Source: Plantago ovata (taxonomy: Eukaryota; Streptophyta; Magnoliopsida; Lamiales; Plantaginaceae). From it: a stretch of 64,000 nucleotides of DNA. Position numbers and translations under genes: made by a program. This document shows, piece after piece, positions 10,402-22,330 of the stretch (position 1 is its first letter; each line of letters begins with the position of its first letter). The notes below the pieces were generated by a model that ran no database searches, was not told the origin of the DNA, and saw only the letters and a list, made by a program, of their open reading frames with translations. Location: the NCBI GenBank assembly GCA_028274465.1, contig CM051458.1, positions 14,337,566 to 14,401,565 of the forward strand, read 5' to 3'.

Positions 10402-11647
10402 ATGGCAGAAGCTAGACCACTGAAGCATGGGTACAACCCACCAAGGATTGTATGAGGGGACCGGCAATTGTTCTTTCGTCTGCAACCCGAGATCTGGAGA
10501 TCAAGAACCACGCATCCCAACAACTTCCGAGGTTCTATGGCTTATCAAGGGAAGATGTGATGGGGTACTTGCACGATATCGATGATTTCGTCAACCAACT
10601 CCCACGACCCGGAGCTAACATAACAACGGATGAGTTGAGGATGAAGGTTTTTGCTATGGGACTTGGCGACAGAGCCAAGTCATGGTTAAGTTCTCTTCCA
10701 GCAGGCTCGCTGGACACTTGGAGAAGGTTTTTTCAGCTTTCATGGAGAAATACTTCCCTCACACCTTGACTACCGCGCTTAAGACGCAAATCACTGGATT
10801 CAAACAGGACTATGATGAGACCATCTACACCGCGTTCGAGAGGTTCCAAGATCTCACGAACAAGTGCCCTCACCATGGTTTTGAACTTTCCGACCTAGTC
10901 CAACACTTCTACAATGGACTAACCTTCGAGAACCAACAAGTGGTGGATTTCCAATGCCGAGGCAATATTTGGGAGGAAACCGCAGAAGCCGTCTGGGCAG
11001 TTTTCGAAAGGCTTGCTAAGGGTTCGCAGTTCAAGGACCCAAGAGCAATGGTTAGGAGACGTGGACCTGAAGCTCCACCGACTCAAGAAGCCCCTATGTA
11101 TAGGGGGAATGGGGATCAATTCGAGTGCTTTACCAACGAATTGAAGCAAGTCCTCAAGAGCGCCACCGGAACAACTGTTTCGAACGAAGTATGCCGAATA
11201 TGCAAGAACTATGGGCATGGGGCTCATATGTGTAGATCGGAGCTGGCATACGATGATGGCAACTGGGCTCGAGGAGGCGAAGAAGAAGCCTTTGCTACGG
11301 AGTTTGGTACTCAAGAAGTTAGCTACGGACAAGACGGTAGGAATCCTCGAGGTGGATTTTGGAGAAGAGGATACCGTAACAATCAAGGATATGCACCGGC
11401 TAACCAAACTTATGGACCTAACCAAGACCGTAGTAGGCTGAACTATGGTAATGACCACTGCGAAAACCCCGCTCCGAAAGAGCCACCGAAGTCGAAGTCG
11501 GCTCAACTGATGGAGAACTTGCAAAAGATGGTTGATCACACACAAAGTTTTCTCAAACGTTATGAAGAAGATTCCGAGAAGACTAGGGCAAGGCTGATAG
11601 GTTGGAAGAGAGCACTAGGCTTGCCCATCAAAAGATGCAAGAGTTGA
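10402..11647 (+). pseudogene. Athila-type gag, frameshifted
   Basis: Gag packages the element RNA in virus-like particles. The frame opens at ATG 10402 with MAEARPLKHGYNPPR, breaks near 10450, and continues as LPRFYGLSREDVMGYLHDID and GLGDRAKSWLSSLPAGSLDT. It shifts again near 10725 into the 321-codon stretch starting 10682, with FMEKYFPHTLTTALKTQI and FQDLTNKCPHHGFELSDL, both typical of Athila gag. A CCHC knuckle, CRICKNYGHGAHMC, is intact at about 11192-11233. At least two frameshifts make it non-functional in one frame. Confidence 0.8.
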
Positions 11648-12417
11648 TCGACCGAGGAGCAAGTAGGGAACAAGGCAAACTGCCTAGCAACACTGTGAAG
11701 TCGAATGCCATTACATTGGCTGGTGATGTACCTGACGAAATCACCATCAAGAAGGTTGTTAGGTGCGAGTGTTGCATGAAGGAAGAACTTCTACAGGCTG
11801 AGGAAGAAGAGAAGGACCTTGGTTCTGACGCAAGTGATGAGGAGCAAGAGGATCCCGAACCACTCCCTAAAAGTTTCGATGTTAAGGTAGGGATTGGTGA
11901 GCTTGAAGATGTCCGTGCCACACTAGACACGGGATCCTACTCAAACATAATTCCTTTGAATGTGTTTGAAAAAGCAACCTTGGAAAACTATCTGAGCAAA
12001 GGGCTATTGTGCAACTGGCGGATGGATCCTTTATGAGACCCGGGCGTTGTGAAAAATGTGTTGGTCAAGATTGGTGAAGCATCTATATACACCAATTTTG
12101 TAGTTATGCCGGCGTCTGCACCTGGGACGGGGGATGTCATACTCTTAGGGCAAACATTCTTGACTAAACTACGCTCCGTGATGGACATCTACCAAAGAAC
12201 TTGCACTATTGAAGTGGATGGCAAGCAACACGTGTTGCAAGCCATACCTGATCCACCTGAACCGCCTGATATTCTTTACTACTCACTACTGTGGTCTTGC
12301 AGCCTATATTCTTTCTTATTCACAGGTTCGTGGCATGGAGAGGAGATCAATGAAGGGAAGTCTAGTACCCGCAAAAGAAGAGATAGGCGCAGACAGGAGT
12401 CGAGTCAAAGACTTTAA
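11602..12417 (+). pseudogene. retroviral-type aspartic protease fragment of Athila-like element
   Basis: The protease cleaves the gag-pol polyprotein. An acidic linker is followed by VRATLDTGSYSNIIPLNVFE, with the DTG active site. The frame ends at 12036 after RMDPL, and the second half of the domain continues after a TGA as VLVKIGEASIYTNFVVMPAS and GDVILLGQTFLTKL (from about 12049). The GDVILLGQTFL segment is the usual hydrophobic flap and core end. Coding stops by 12417, and the rest of pol has been deleted. Confidence 0.75.
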
Positions 12418-13964
12418 ACAATGGCGCTATCCGGGAGGCAACCCGGAGATTTTATCGCTTTCTTTACCGCTTTAGATTTTATCTCACGAGTTTGATTGAG
12501 TATTATAGGTCACTTATACAAGCATTAGCTCTCACCTTGGATCCACTTTCGACGTTCGGGACGAGCGACGACGTTCAGGTTTGGGGAGGAGGTTATCGCT
12601 GGTTATCTCTATACTTATCTTGCTTATGATAAACTCGTGAAATTTTTTGCATTTGCACGTTTACTGCTTTCCTAGGATAGTCTTGCATGTTTTATATGGA
12701 GTTTATTGCCGAATTTTTTGAACTTTTTTATTGGGTAGATCAACTAACTATGCCATTAATCGTATGCTTCATCTCTATGAATTTGTTTGAGGTTTTTCTC
12801 GCTTGGCTTGTCACATTTATGTATTGCACTTAGTTAAGCTTGGTAGTCTCGACATCACTTAGTGGTGTTTTCTCTACTGCGGTTCACGAAGGCCTTTATA
12901 ATAGGATGATGCATGTTAGGGTCTTATGGTTGTTTTCCCGAGTAATTATGTACCTAAGAGGCAACAAGTCTTCACCATGCTTTGAGATTGCTAAATGCCT
13001 AGGAAGGAGGTAGTGTGAGGTTGTGTGATCCTTTGTTTATAACCTATTCTTCCGAATAGGTTGGGGAGGGGGTTACACCATCATAGACTTGTTTCTGTTT
13101 TTCATTTTCGTATCGTGAGTTTATTTTTCCTTTTCCGTAAATTTTGTACTCCAACCTATTCTTTCGAATAGGTTTGGGGAAGTCGTGTGAGTCATTTTGT
13201 TTCTCTTTTTGTTATGCTACTGCTGGCTAAAAAATCGAAAAAAAAAGAAAGAAAAATTCCAGAAAAAAAAGAGAAAAAGAAAGAAAAAGAATCTGGAAAG
13301 AAAAAAAAGAAAAAAAGAAAAGACCCCAAAAAAGCAAAGAAGGGTCCAAAAAAGAAAGCCAAATAGCAGTTTAGCAAAGTGTTGAGTCTTTTCCATTTTT
13401 GTAATGTTCGTAATCGTGTTTTTTCTATTTTTTATCTTTTTTGTCTTGAGTGTCATCTGTTCTAGACCACCCTCGTCCTGCCATTCAGGAAGTGGTGAAT
13501 AGCTTAAGACTTTACTTGAGAGATGGGTAGAATAGGGGAGTGTTATCTTTTATAGGGAACCCTCCTTCGTTTGATGAGAGCCAGTACTGGTTCGACCTCT
13601 TTTGAGGAAAAGTCTTAACATGGTGGAACAGCAGTAAGTCCTCAGTTTCATAGGCACGGGACAACCATTCGTATCTTAGCATGCTTCATTACGTCGTCAC
13701 TGACTAGGTCCAGGTAGAGAATGTTACGAGAGACTATCTTGTCTTGACATAAGTGCTTATGTGGATGTGTATAAGTCAATCGAGGTATTCTTCAACCTAT
13801 ATTCATGCTTTGATTTATATGGTTTTTGTTCATATGTTATTTGATAGATTCAGTAGATTAGTTCATTTATTTGGCATGAGACTCCATTTTGTGTCTTGCA
13901 TGTTTTTTGTATTAGAGTCTAGCTTAGTTGCTTGAGAACAAGCAAAGGTTCGGTTTGGAGAGTT
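12418..13964 (+). other. 3' non-coding region of Athila-like element
   Basis: About 1.5 kb without credible coding sequence. It opens with ATGGCGCTATCCGGGAGGCA, of the sort seen near the 3' end of Athila-type elements. It contains two copies of CCTATTC-TTCGAATAGG hairpin sequence (about 13043-13062 and 13155-13172) and a purine-rich A/G tract at 13228-13362. The last bases before the 3' LTR, GGTTCGGTTTGGAGAGTT, are the likely polypurine primer area. Confidence 0.6.
13228..13362 (+). repeat. purine-rich low-complexity tract
   Basis: Over about 130 bases nearly all residues are A or G (GAAA/AAAG units). The basic and Phe-rich frames it produces are composition artefacts. Confidence 0.85.
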
Positions 13965-15236
13965 TGATGAATGTGTATTTTACACTTTCATTCGAGTCTT
14001 TTTCACCTATTTTATCTATCCTCTATGTTAATTTAGCTATATTTTAATGCATTTATTAGAATAGTGTCACGTTTCCCTTTAGATTTTATTTTACAGGTTT
14101 TGGTTGAAACTCGAAGATTTCCGGGCAATTATATTGAAGTTGACAAGGAATTGGTGTTCCAGAAGCCTATTTGGAGTATCTGAAGGTTTCCGGATAAGAT
14201 TTGAAGTCTAGGGGCCGAATCTGGAGGTTAGAAGGCTACTAGAAGTCAGAAACCGAGTTCGAAAAGGGGAAGAAATCCAAAAACGCGTCGAAAACGCGGA
14301 ATTACGCGAGAAAAACTCGGGTGCGAACCGCCGCACAGCTGGGGCGAACCGCCCCGTGGTTTTTCGGGGCCTATATATAGTTGCTCAGTTTTTCTCCGAA
14401 AATCATATCTTTCCAGACCTACTTTCTCACCTCTCTCTATAGTTTTAGGTAGGAACTTCCGGGGCCTGTCCTGGGAGTTCTGTAGCTTAGGGGATACTTT
14501 TTCATAGCGGATTGGAGCTCGTAGGATCAAAATTCTTCGGAGATTGACAACCTTCGGTAACTTGTATCTTACAGTTTAATCTACTTATTTTATATCTCTT
14601 TCAATATGTTTTATTCTATGATTTCTGTTGATTGCATGCCTATTATGAGTAGCTAAACTTATCGTTGGTGGTAGTATGTGAATTCTTAGCGAAGGGAAGA
14701 TAATCATGCTAATGGCTATATCGCGCATTATACTCCGTGTCATTGCTTTATTTCGTTGATCAGGCACAACCTAAATTCTCGTATGTTGTATTAATTATTA
14801 TGCACAATTGAACACTTGTCGACCATCAGACCAATTATCTTCGTAGTGTTGAATAATTACGGAACACATTAGGACAATAGTGATTGACTTGTCAGACCAA
14901 TTATCTTCGTAGTGCTTAATATTTGCAACAGGACACTAGATTGATTCAAAGATCTCTATTCACGACCGAGGAATTTATGCATGATTATCGACCCGTTATG
15001 TTAAGAAGGACCATACTATCACCAATCTCCATTATCTGCTAGAAACCCCTCTGCTATCTGTCTGCTGCTTATATTCTCTTGTTAAATAGATAAAGCTAGT
15101 TATAGTCCTGAGAGAACGACACTCGAGTCCTTCTACTGCTACACTACGGTTTTCGTTGTAGTTGTGGATTGCCTTTGGCTAATTACAAATTTATTTGATC
15201 CGTTCGCGTTGGAACACGACACCAGCGCGTTCATCA
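13965..15236 (+). repeat. 3' LTR of Athila-like element
   Basis: 1272 bases matching 8797-10067 with about 28 differences including three single-base indels. It ends TTCATCA directly before the ATAAT duplication. Confidence 0.9.
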
Positions 15237-15264
15237 ATAATATATTATAAAGGACGTAGAGAGC

Positions 15265-16150
15265 CACTACAAGAAATACAACTTTTAGCGACGGATTAAT
15301 AGATACGGATGGTATCCGTCGCTAAATAGCGACGGATCGCTACTCGTAGCGACGGATAAGGACGAACTACGCTCTAAGCTCAGTTCGTCCTTTGGAACAC
15401 CCAATCCGGCTTGCATTTACGAAGGATTAGTTTTATCCGTCCCTAAATTGGCGACGGATATAACTGTCCGTCGCTATTGGAGTTGACCAATATAAAAATA
15501 AAAGGGAAAGAAATTGGATAATCAACATATAGCGATGGATATTTTCATCCGTCGTTAAATAGCGACGGATAACCTTATCCGTCGCTAAGTGCTGTATACA
15601 GATCGCCGTCGTCTTCTTCCTCCCCCATTTCTTCTCTGCTCTCCCATTCCTCTCTTACCGCAAAAAAAAGGAAAAAATTGAAACTTGTGCATTACTCATC
15701 CAAATCGAGCAATCTTGGAGTCTATTCGAAGCTAGTGGAGCAAGGAACAAGATTGGGCATTCAATTTCATTACCCATGGACCATTTGTTCCAAAATTGAA
15801 GGTAATTTGCATAAACCCTAACTTTGAAATATTTGGGAATTCGTTGATTTGCGATGTGTTTGAGAAAATTCATGTTTATGTTTAGTTCCTACTAGGTTGT
15901 TTAACAAGTATTGAGTACTATATAATCCTTGGACTTGATAATTTGACAGATTTATGGTGAAATTGAATTCTTGGTGATATTGAGTATTGAGTATGGATGG
16001 TAAATGTTGAAATTGAGTATTGACTATATGATGTATGGATGCTAATGTTGAGATTGAGTATTGACTCCATGTTGTAATTAATATTATTTGTTTAGATCTA
16101 TCTACGTGATGATTGATGATTATTGGCCACCTAGTAATCCTCGGTGAATT
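15265..16150. mobile_element. CACTA/EnSpm end with GACGGAT subterminal repeats
   Basis: The block begins CACTACAAGAAATACAAC and within 340 bases carries about ten copies of TAGCGACGGAT or its reverse ATCCGTCGCTA, often as head-to-head pairs. This is the layout of transposase-binding arrays at CACTA termini. Pyrimidine-rich leader-like sequence follows (15600-15660). No matching right end was found nearby, so this is probably a one-ended fragment; its right limit is a guess. The end closely resembles the one at 54504. Confidence 0.7.
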
Positions 16151-16673
16151 TAAGTACAATAGTATGTAACAAAACGGAACTTATAATAAGGTGGTGTAGT
16201 GGAATAGAGTCAGAGCGGGGAAGCAGAGGTGAATGGATTGATTTTTGACGGAAACATAAAGTGGTTTATAGTTAAAGTAATGTGATCCTCTAGGTGGTTT
16301 AGAAGTAAAATAGTGTGATCCCTATTAAGGCATAATGGTGTTAGCATCTGTGTGGTTGTTAACATGAGTAACAATATAGGACGAGTAGTGTAATATTTGA
16401 CGTTTAAAAAAACGTATGTAATACAACGGCCTCTAATGGTAGAATGTCCGGTCTTTGGACCGGCCTGGTTACTCCTAAACTGTTTTTCGGAAGATATGTT
16501 GGTTCCACATAGAAATCAAAGTAAACACGCTTAAGTTTGAATTTTTATGAATTAATTTCTGAAAATAAAAGTACATCTTATTATATGAGCTTTCTATACT
16601 TTATAAAATTGTAAGGCGTAACATAATAACTCAAGTAAACACTCTAATTCCTTATATTTATATTAGGACTTGT
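16151..16673. other. unassigned intergenic DNA
   Basis: No gene recognised. A 6-bp hairpin, CCGGTC-TTTG-GACCGG near 16448-16463, sits in a sequence with a tRNA-like D-arm (CTCTAATGGTAGA), but no acceptor stem could be closed. Confidence 0.35.
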
Positions 16674-17475
16674 GTCGCACGTTACACGTGCCGACGTGCG
16701 AAGCGTTCTCCTTGTTATAATTTCTTTTGTTAATGTTCACTCAATCTTTGCATAGATAGGGTACGTACCCATGAATTTATAATATTCACAATACTTTAAT
16801 TGTAATGTAACCATCACTAACTAAGAAAATAAATATTTAAGCAACTATACAAAATCATATGCTATAACTATTTGATATTTTATTTCTTTCCAATGTGAAG
16901 AGCTTTGAAATTAGCGCGTCGCATGTTACACGTGTGAAGCATTTTCCTTGTTGTAATTTTTTGTTAATGTTCACTCAATCTTTGAACGTTACACGTGCGA
17001 AACGTTTTCCTTGTTATAATTTTTTTTGTTAATGTTCACTCAATCTTTGTATAGATAGGATATGTACCCATGCATTTATAATATTCACAATGTTTTAATT
17101 GTAAAACGTAACCATCATTAATTAAGTTATTATATATTTATTTGAGCAAGTATTGTACAAAACCATATGCTATAACTATTTGATATTTTATTTATATTTC
17201 CAATGTGAAACCTTTGAAATTAGTGTAATATAATACTGTTAGAGATGTGGACCTATTTATAATACTGTATGAGAAAAATACCTATTTGTAATGGGTGATT
17301 ATTTTTAGCACTTATATGTAATTTTCCTTTTATCATAAAAAAAATAATAATAATAAAGGAGAAAAAAGTGCTAAATTGGAGAAAAATTAGGAATTGAGAG
17401 AGTGAACTACAATCTCTCCTTATTCGCTTATTATTACTAACTAGAAATTACGTCGCACGCTACGCGTGCGAAGCA
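16674..17475. repeat. hairpin-bearing tandem repeats (GTCGCACGTTACACGTGCGA)
   Basis: A motif with inverted halves occurs at about 16674, 16917, 16985 and 17451, each followed by AAGC(G/A)TT and a T-rich run. The copies at 16674 and 16985 head long repeats of about 240 bases that share TTAATGTTCACTCAATCTTT, a TTTATAATATTCACAAT segment and CATATGCTATAACTATTTG. The copy at 17451 is a perfect 8-bp inverted repeat, TCGCACGC/GCGTGCGA. The family is not recognised; hairpins of this kind occur at ends of some plant elements, including Helitrons, but no defined end could be fixed. Confidence 0.5.
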
Positions 17476-17769
17476 TTATTTCTTTTGTTATTCATGATTG
17501 TCATTTATATATTATTATGTTCCATATGTAATTCTTGTATATATGTCTGTATTAATACAAAATTAATGGTGTATGTATACCTAACAAATATGTAATTTTA
17601 ACATATTCACTTCAATTTTAACCAAATGTAAATCTCAAAATAAATAACAATGTAATTAAGTATAACAGAAATTATGTCATTTGAATGTAAATAATTTATC
17701 TAGTCATGCGATTAATAGTCCTTAAATGAACGATATTATACGTACGTAAAGTATTCCTCCGATGAGTGA
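17476..17769. other. AT-rich DNA left of the copia element
   Basis: No coding sequence, LTR or primer site is seen. The copia element therefore starts abruptly inside its coding region at about 17770. Confidence 0.4.
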
Positions 17770-18096
17770 ATGACTGCCCGATACATATGTACGCTACTGA
17801 AACATTCCACTTCGAAAACCAAGCCTAAGAGTTATGACAAGACTCAAAACGCTAGGGCTAGAAGGAACCTTTCTAGAAAAGAACTTACTGAAAAGTATGT
17901 TCAGCAAAAAGGTCAACCGAGCAAGACATCACATCAGAAAGTGGATTTGATCAGCACGAATCAAAAGTCTTTCGGCTCAAAACCTCCTAGTTCCTCAGCA
18001 AGTAGAAAACAAGTCAAAGTTGAAAAACTTAAGACTTGGGTTTCCACTGGACGCATTCTTGAACATGTTAATGGACATCCAATATTGGATAATTAA
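17770..18096 (+). pseudogene. gag C-terminal remnant of copia element
   Basis: A Lys/Ser-rich 108-codon tail (for example KSYDKTQNARARRNLSRKEL) precedes the protease. It lacks the CCHC knuckle of copia gag, so the frame begins downstream of it and the 5' part of the element is gone. No N-terminal start can be assigned; the first codons probably belong to flanking DNA. Confidence 0.5.
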
Positions 18097-18109
18097 CTTG
18101 ATTGTGCAG

Positions 18110-21100
18110 ACTTCAGCCACGGAGACAAACGATGCAATCTGACACTTTGACAGTGGTTGTGGAAAGCACATGACGGGCTACAAGAATAACCTTATAAACT
18201 ATAAACGGTGGTCTAAAGGTCCAACAATAAGGTTTGCTGGTGGAGGCTCTGGTTCTACAAAAGGCTACGGTGACGTGAAGTTAGGATGCATTACCATTTC
18301 GGGAATTCTTTATGTCAAAAATCTTAAGTTTAACCTTTTCAGCATGAGTCAATTTGTTGATAAAGGATACTTCATCAAAATCAAAAGTGATGAATGTAAA
18401 CTTATAGACTTTGAGACAAAGAAGGTTATTATGGTCGCTAGAAGATCAGGAGGCTTGTACACCGTAGATTGGTCTTCAGCAATCGTTGAAAAATGCCTTG
18501 TCTCAAATCACGATTGCCTTGCTGAAAAAGCATGGTTATGGCATAAACGAACAAGTCACCTGAACTTCAAGACGCTGAATAAGCTGTCTAAAAAGGCACT
18601 TGTAGTTGGATTACCTAAGGTTACTTTCAAGAAGGATGGTGTTTGCAATGCATGTCAGCAAGGAAAGCAAACCAAATCTTCTTTTAAGAACAAGGCAGTA
18701 CCGTCAACTACAAAACCTTTACAACTCTTGCACATGGACTTGTTTGAATCTTCTTGAACAAGCTATGATGGTAAGAAGTATGGTCTGGTGGTGGTGGATG
18801 ACTATTCAAGATTCACTTGGGTAGTATTTATCAAACACAAATCTGAAACAAGGACTGAAATACCTAACTTGCTGAATAAGCTTGAAGTCATGAAAAATGA
18901 CAAGGTAAAAGTCATAAGGACAGACCATGGTACTGAGTTCGTAAACCAGTACATAACTGAGTATTGCACTTCAAAAGGCATACAACATCAGTTATCCTCA
19001 GTCAGGACACCACAACAAAACGGTGTTGCTGAAAGAAAGAATCGCACCCTAAAAGAAGCCGCAAGAACAATGCTTGCTGACACTGAAATAAGTGAGGCTT
19101 ACTGGGTTGAAGCGATTAACACCGCCTGTTACACTCAAAACAGATGTCTGGTTACTAAGAGTTTTTGGTTGTAAGTGTTTCGTTCTTAACAACGGTAGAG
19201 AATACCTAAGAACATTTCAACCAAAGGCAGACGAAGTGATATTTCTTGGTTACTCCTTGCATAGTAAAGCTTATAGAGTTTACAACAAAAAGGCACAAAA
19301 GATCGAAGAATCAGTGCATGTTGTATTCTGCGAAAAGTCACAAGGAGTGCGTGCTGAAGAAGAAATATTAGAATGTATGAAGAAGCTAATCATACATGAG
19401 CAAAGAACTGAATCTGATGCTAGGCAAATCAAGTCAATTGAACTAAATGATGATTCTGACAATGACTCTCCTCCCCCAAGTCATGACAAGATAAATATAG
19501 TTCATGACAAAGAATTTCCAGCAAAAGACGCAGTTGCTTCGGATGTTGCTGAAACTATGCAATTTCCTGTGCCTGCTGATGAGTTACCACAATCTAGCAA
19601 TACTGAACAAGCAGTTGCTGATGAATCGATCTCAGCAGAGACACAACAAAATACCAGTAGTACTGAACAAGTACATGCTGAAGAGTCACATGCTGATGAG
19701 CAAACTTATCCAGATCCAAAGAGTAGAAAACCTGTTAACAAATGGATTAGAGATCATCCCTCTACGGATATGATTGGTGATATTGACAAACGCCAAGTGA
19801 CTAGATCCAAAGTATCTGCTACTCATGGACTTGCTTAAGAAGCAAATGTCGTAGAAGTAGAGGCTTTGTTCTCTTGCTTTGTTTCAGAAATTGAACCCAA
19901 GACCATAGAAGAAGCTCTAAAGCATTCTGAATTGATCAAGGCAATGCAAGAAGAACTGGATCAATTTGAAAGGAACAAAGTCTGGAAACTTGTACCTCTT
20001 GCTGAAGGCAAGAAAGCTATTGGTACAAAGTGGGTGTTCAAAAACAAGCTGAGTGAGTTTGGTGAAGTAACAAGGAACAAAGCACGTTTGGTTGCTCAAG
20101 GTTACTATCAGACTGAAGGATAGGACTATGATGAGTCTTATGCACCAGTTGCAAGATTGGATGCAATTAGACTTTTCTTGGCCTTTGCTGCTCACAATGA
20201 CTTCATTGTTTATCAAATGGATGTTAAAAGTGCATTCTTGAATGGTGAACTTGCTGAAGAAGTCTACTAGGAACAACCCCATGGCTTTGAACCTCCCTCA
20301 GAAACCAAGATGGTATACAAGTTTCAGAAAGATGTATATGGTCTAAAGCAAGCACCTAGAGCTTGGTATGATACCTTAGTTAAGTTCTTGTTGGATAATG
20401 GTTTCAAGAAAGGTGAAGTTGACAAAAATTTGTTTACCATGAACCATGATGGTAAAATACTCTTAGTTCAGATTTATGTGGATGACATAATATTTGGATC
20501 TAAGGACAAGCAACTTTGTGATGATTTTGCCAAACTCATGACAAACAAATTTGAAATGAGTATGATGGGAAAATTGAATTATTTCCTAGGATTGCAAGTC
20601 AAGCAACTCAAAGATGGAATATTCATAAATCAAGCAAAGTATGCGAAAGAAATGCTCATAAAGTTTAGGATCAAAGAGGAAGAAAAACCTGAAAAGATCC
20701 CTTTGAGTGTTGGTACCAAATTGGGCTATACTAAAGAAGATAAATGTGTTGAAGAACACAAGTATAGGAAGCTCATTGGTTCCTTGTTGTATTCAACAGC
20801 AAGTAGACCTGACATTCAGTATGCTGTTTGTGTGTGTGCAAGATTCTAATCCAAGAGAATCACACTACAAAAAGGCACTTAAGATACTGAAATATGTCAA
20901 AGGTACAGTCGATGTTGGATTATGGTATCCTAAAGATTCTGGACTTGAATTGGTTGGTTATTCTGATGCTGATCATGGAGGATCAACTCTTGATAGAAAA
21001 AGTACCTCTGGAACTTGTCAGTTTCTAGGTACTAGATTAATATCATGGTTCAGCAAGAAGCAAACCTATGTTACCAATTCATCTACTGAATCTGAGTACA

Positions 21101-21420
21101 TTGCGGCTGGTTGTTGCACAGCTCAAATCCTATGGATTTAGCAACAATTAAGAGATTATGGTATTTCTGCAAAGAAAACACCAATCTTTTGCGATAATAC
21201 AAGTGCTATTGCTATCACGCAAAATCCTAAGTTCCACTCAAGGACAAAGCACATTGATATTAGACATCATTTCATTAGAGATCATGTGGAAAAGGGAGAC
21301 ATTGAGGTTGTGAAAGTAGGTACTGATGATCAACTTGCTGACATCTTTACCAAGCCCCTACCAGATAACAGATTCGCAATGCTAAGGTATAACCTTGGAT
21401 TGATTGAATTACCTCAATAA
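18110..21420 (+). pseudogene. copia pol: protease, integrase, reverse transcriptase, RNase H (inactivated)
   Basis: Domains appear in copia order. The protease-like FDSGCGKHMTGYKNN is preceded by a TGA (18140) where Trp is usual. The GAG-pre-integrase zinc region LWHKRTSHLNFKTLNKLSKK and CNACQQGKQTKSS follows. The integrase core VVVDDYSRFTWVVFIKHKSE, VIRTDHGTEFVN and RTPQQNGVAERKNRTLKEAA keeps its D,D,E residues. Reverse transcriptase has [32 protein letters not shown] and IYVDDIIFGS. RNase H has GYSDADHGGSTLDRKSTSG, STESEYIAA and ADIFTKPLP. Stops lie at 18140, 18755, 19836, 20121, 20268 and 21139. A small deletion with frameshift lies near 19165 and another shift near 20846. The natural TAA is at 21418. 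Confidence 0.9.
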
Positions 21421-22330
21421 GGGATACAATTGGCAGATTGCTGAAACAGACATTCAACAAGCCAAAGTATGCTTACTTGAATAAAAGCTCCTTCCACTGA
21501 TTTCTTCTAGAAAGAAATGATAGGTCACTACCTGAAACAGGCATTCAGCAAGTAATTCCTTCAAAACGGGTATTTGTTAGGAAACTTAATCACTTGCTGA
21601 GACGGACACTCAGTAAGAGAAAAACCTTAAAGATTGCTGAAACAGGCATTCAGACAATCAAGATACTGAAACAGGTATTCAAGTATCAAAGGAAAATTCT
21701 GAGACGGGAACTCAGCAAAGAGCAAACTCACTTCTCAGATTTTACCAAAAGATATCTCAAGACAAAAAGAATTTACTAAGACGGGAACTCAGAAATGTCT
21801 TTTAATTTAAGGAAATATGAGATATTTGATTAAGGGGGAACTTTCAGCAAATACAAGGCTTGTTACACAAATTCGCTGAAAAGATTCTTGTTTACTTCAG
21901 CAAGCAATCAAATCCCATAAATCTAGGTAAAATCAATTTGTGACGTTAATCGGGCACAGATAAACTCGCTAGTAATCATGACATGAAATACAATCGTGGC
22001 CATTGATTTAAAGTAGTTTTTTATCTGACGGTTAATATTGCAAAGAGAAAGAGTGCTCTGACGGTTTTTGTTAGTGGACCACTACGCATTTAATGCAAAG
22101 GCTCCACTAGCGCTGTTGAATCTCTGATTTACCCTTGATGAGAACTTAAAAACGATTGAGCTTCTTGCACATCAGAGATACTATATAAACAAGGAGTTAG
22201 AGAAAGACAAAAATTCTTTAACTCACATTTCCTTTCTCTGCAAATTTTTATAGCCTGTGCCTGAATTCACTGTACTTCCGGTCAAAAAGCAAAGTAATCT
22301 TTTTCGTACATTTCTCACACTATATAAGAA
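21421..22330 (+). other. pol-accessory ORF spacer with palindromic repeats
   Basis: Between 21431 and 21795 at least seven variants of CTGAAACAGGCATTCAG appear (for instance about 21436, 21531, 21593, 21638, 21665, 21699, 21777). CTGA and TCAG frame each copy, so each can form a short hairpin. No open frame covers them. The rest (21800-22330) looks like leader sequence and includes CTATATAA-type AT motifs before the ATG at 22331. Confidence 0.6.

Larger units (their letters stand above)
8797..15236 (+). mobile_element. Athila-like Ty3/gypsy element, gag-protease only (non-autonomous)
   Basis: Two direct LTRs (8797-10067 and 13965-15236) both begin TGATGAATG and end TTCATCA. The whole is flanked by ATAAT on each side (8792-8796 and 15237-15241), a clean 5-base duplication. 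A primer site complementary to tRNA-Asp follows the left LTR. Inside are a damaged gag, part of a protease, and then about 1.5 kb of non-coding DNA. Reverse transcriptase, RNase H, integrase and the env-like ORF are absent. I counted about 28 differences between the LTRs by eye, roughly 2 percent, so insertion is fairly recent. The family call rests on the gag, the tRNA-Asp primer site and LTR length. Confidence 0.85.

Noticed and set aside
10919..11545. 208-codon minus-strand frame
   Set aside because: It is antisense to the recognisable gag; composition is that of a shadow frame.
13192..13456. Lys-rich (+) and Phe-rich (-) frames
   Set aside because: They come from the purine-rich tract in the Athila-like 3' region.
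16425..16490. Possible tRNA (CTCTAATGGTAGA and a CCGGTC/GACCGG stem)
   Set aside because: No acceptor stem or T-arm with TTC can be formed.
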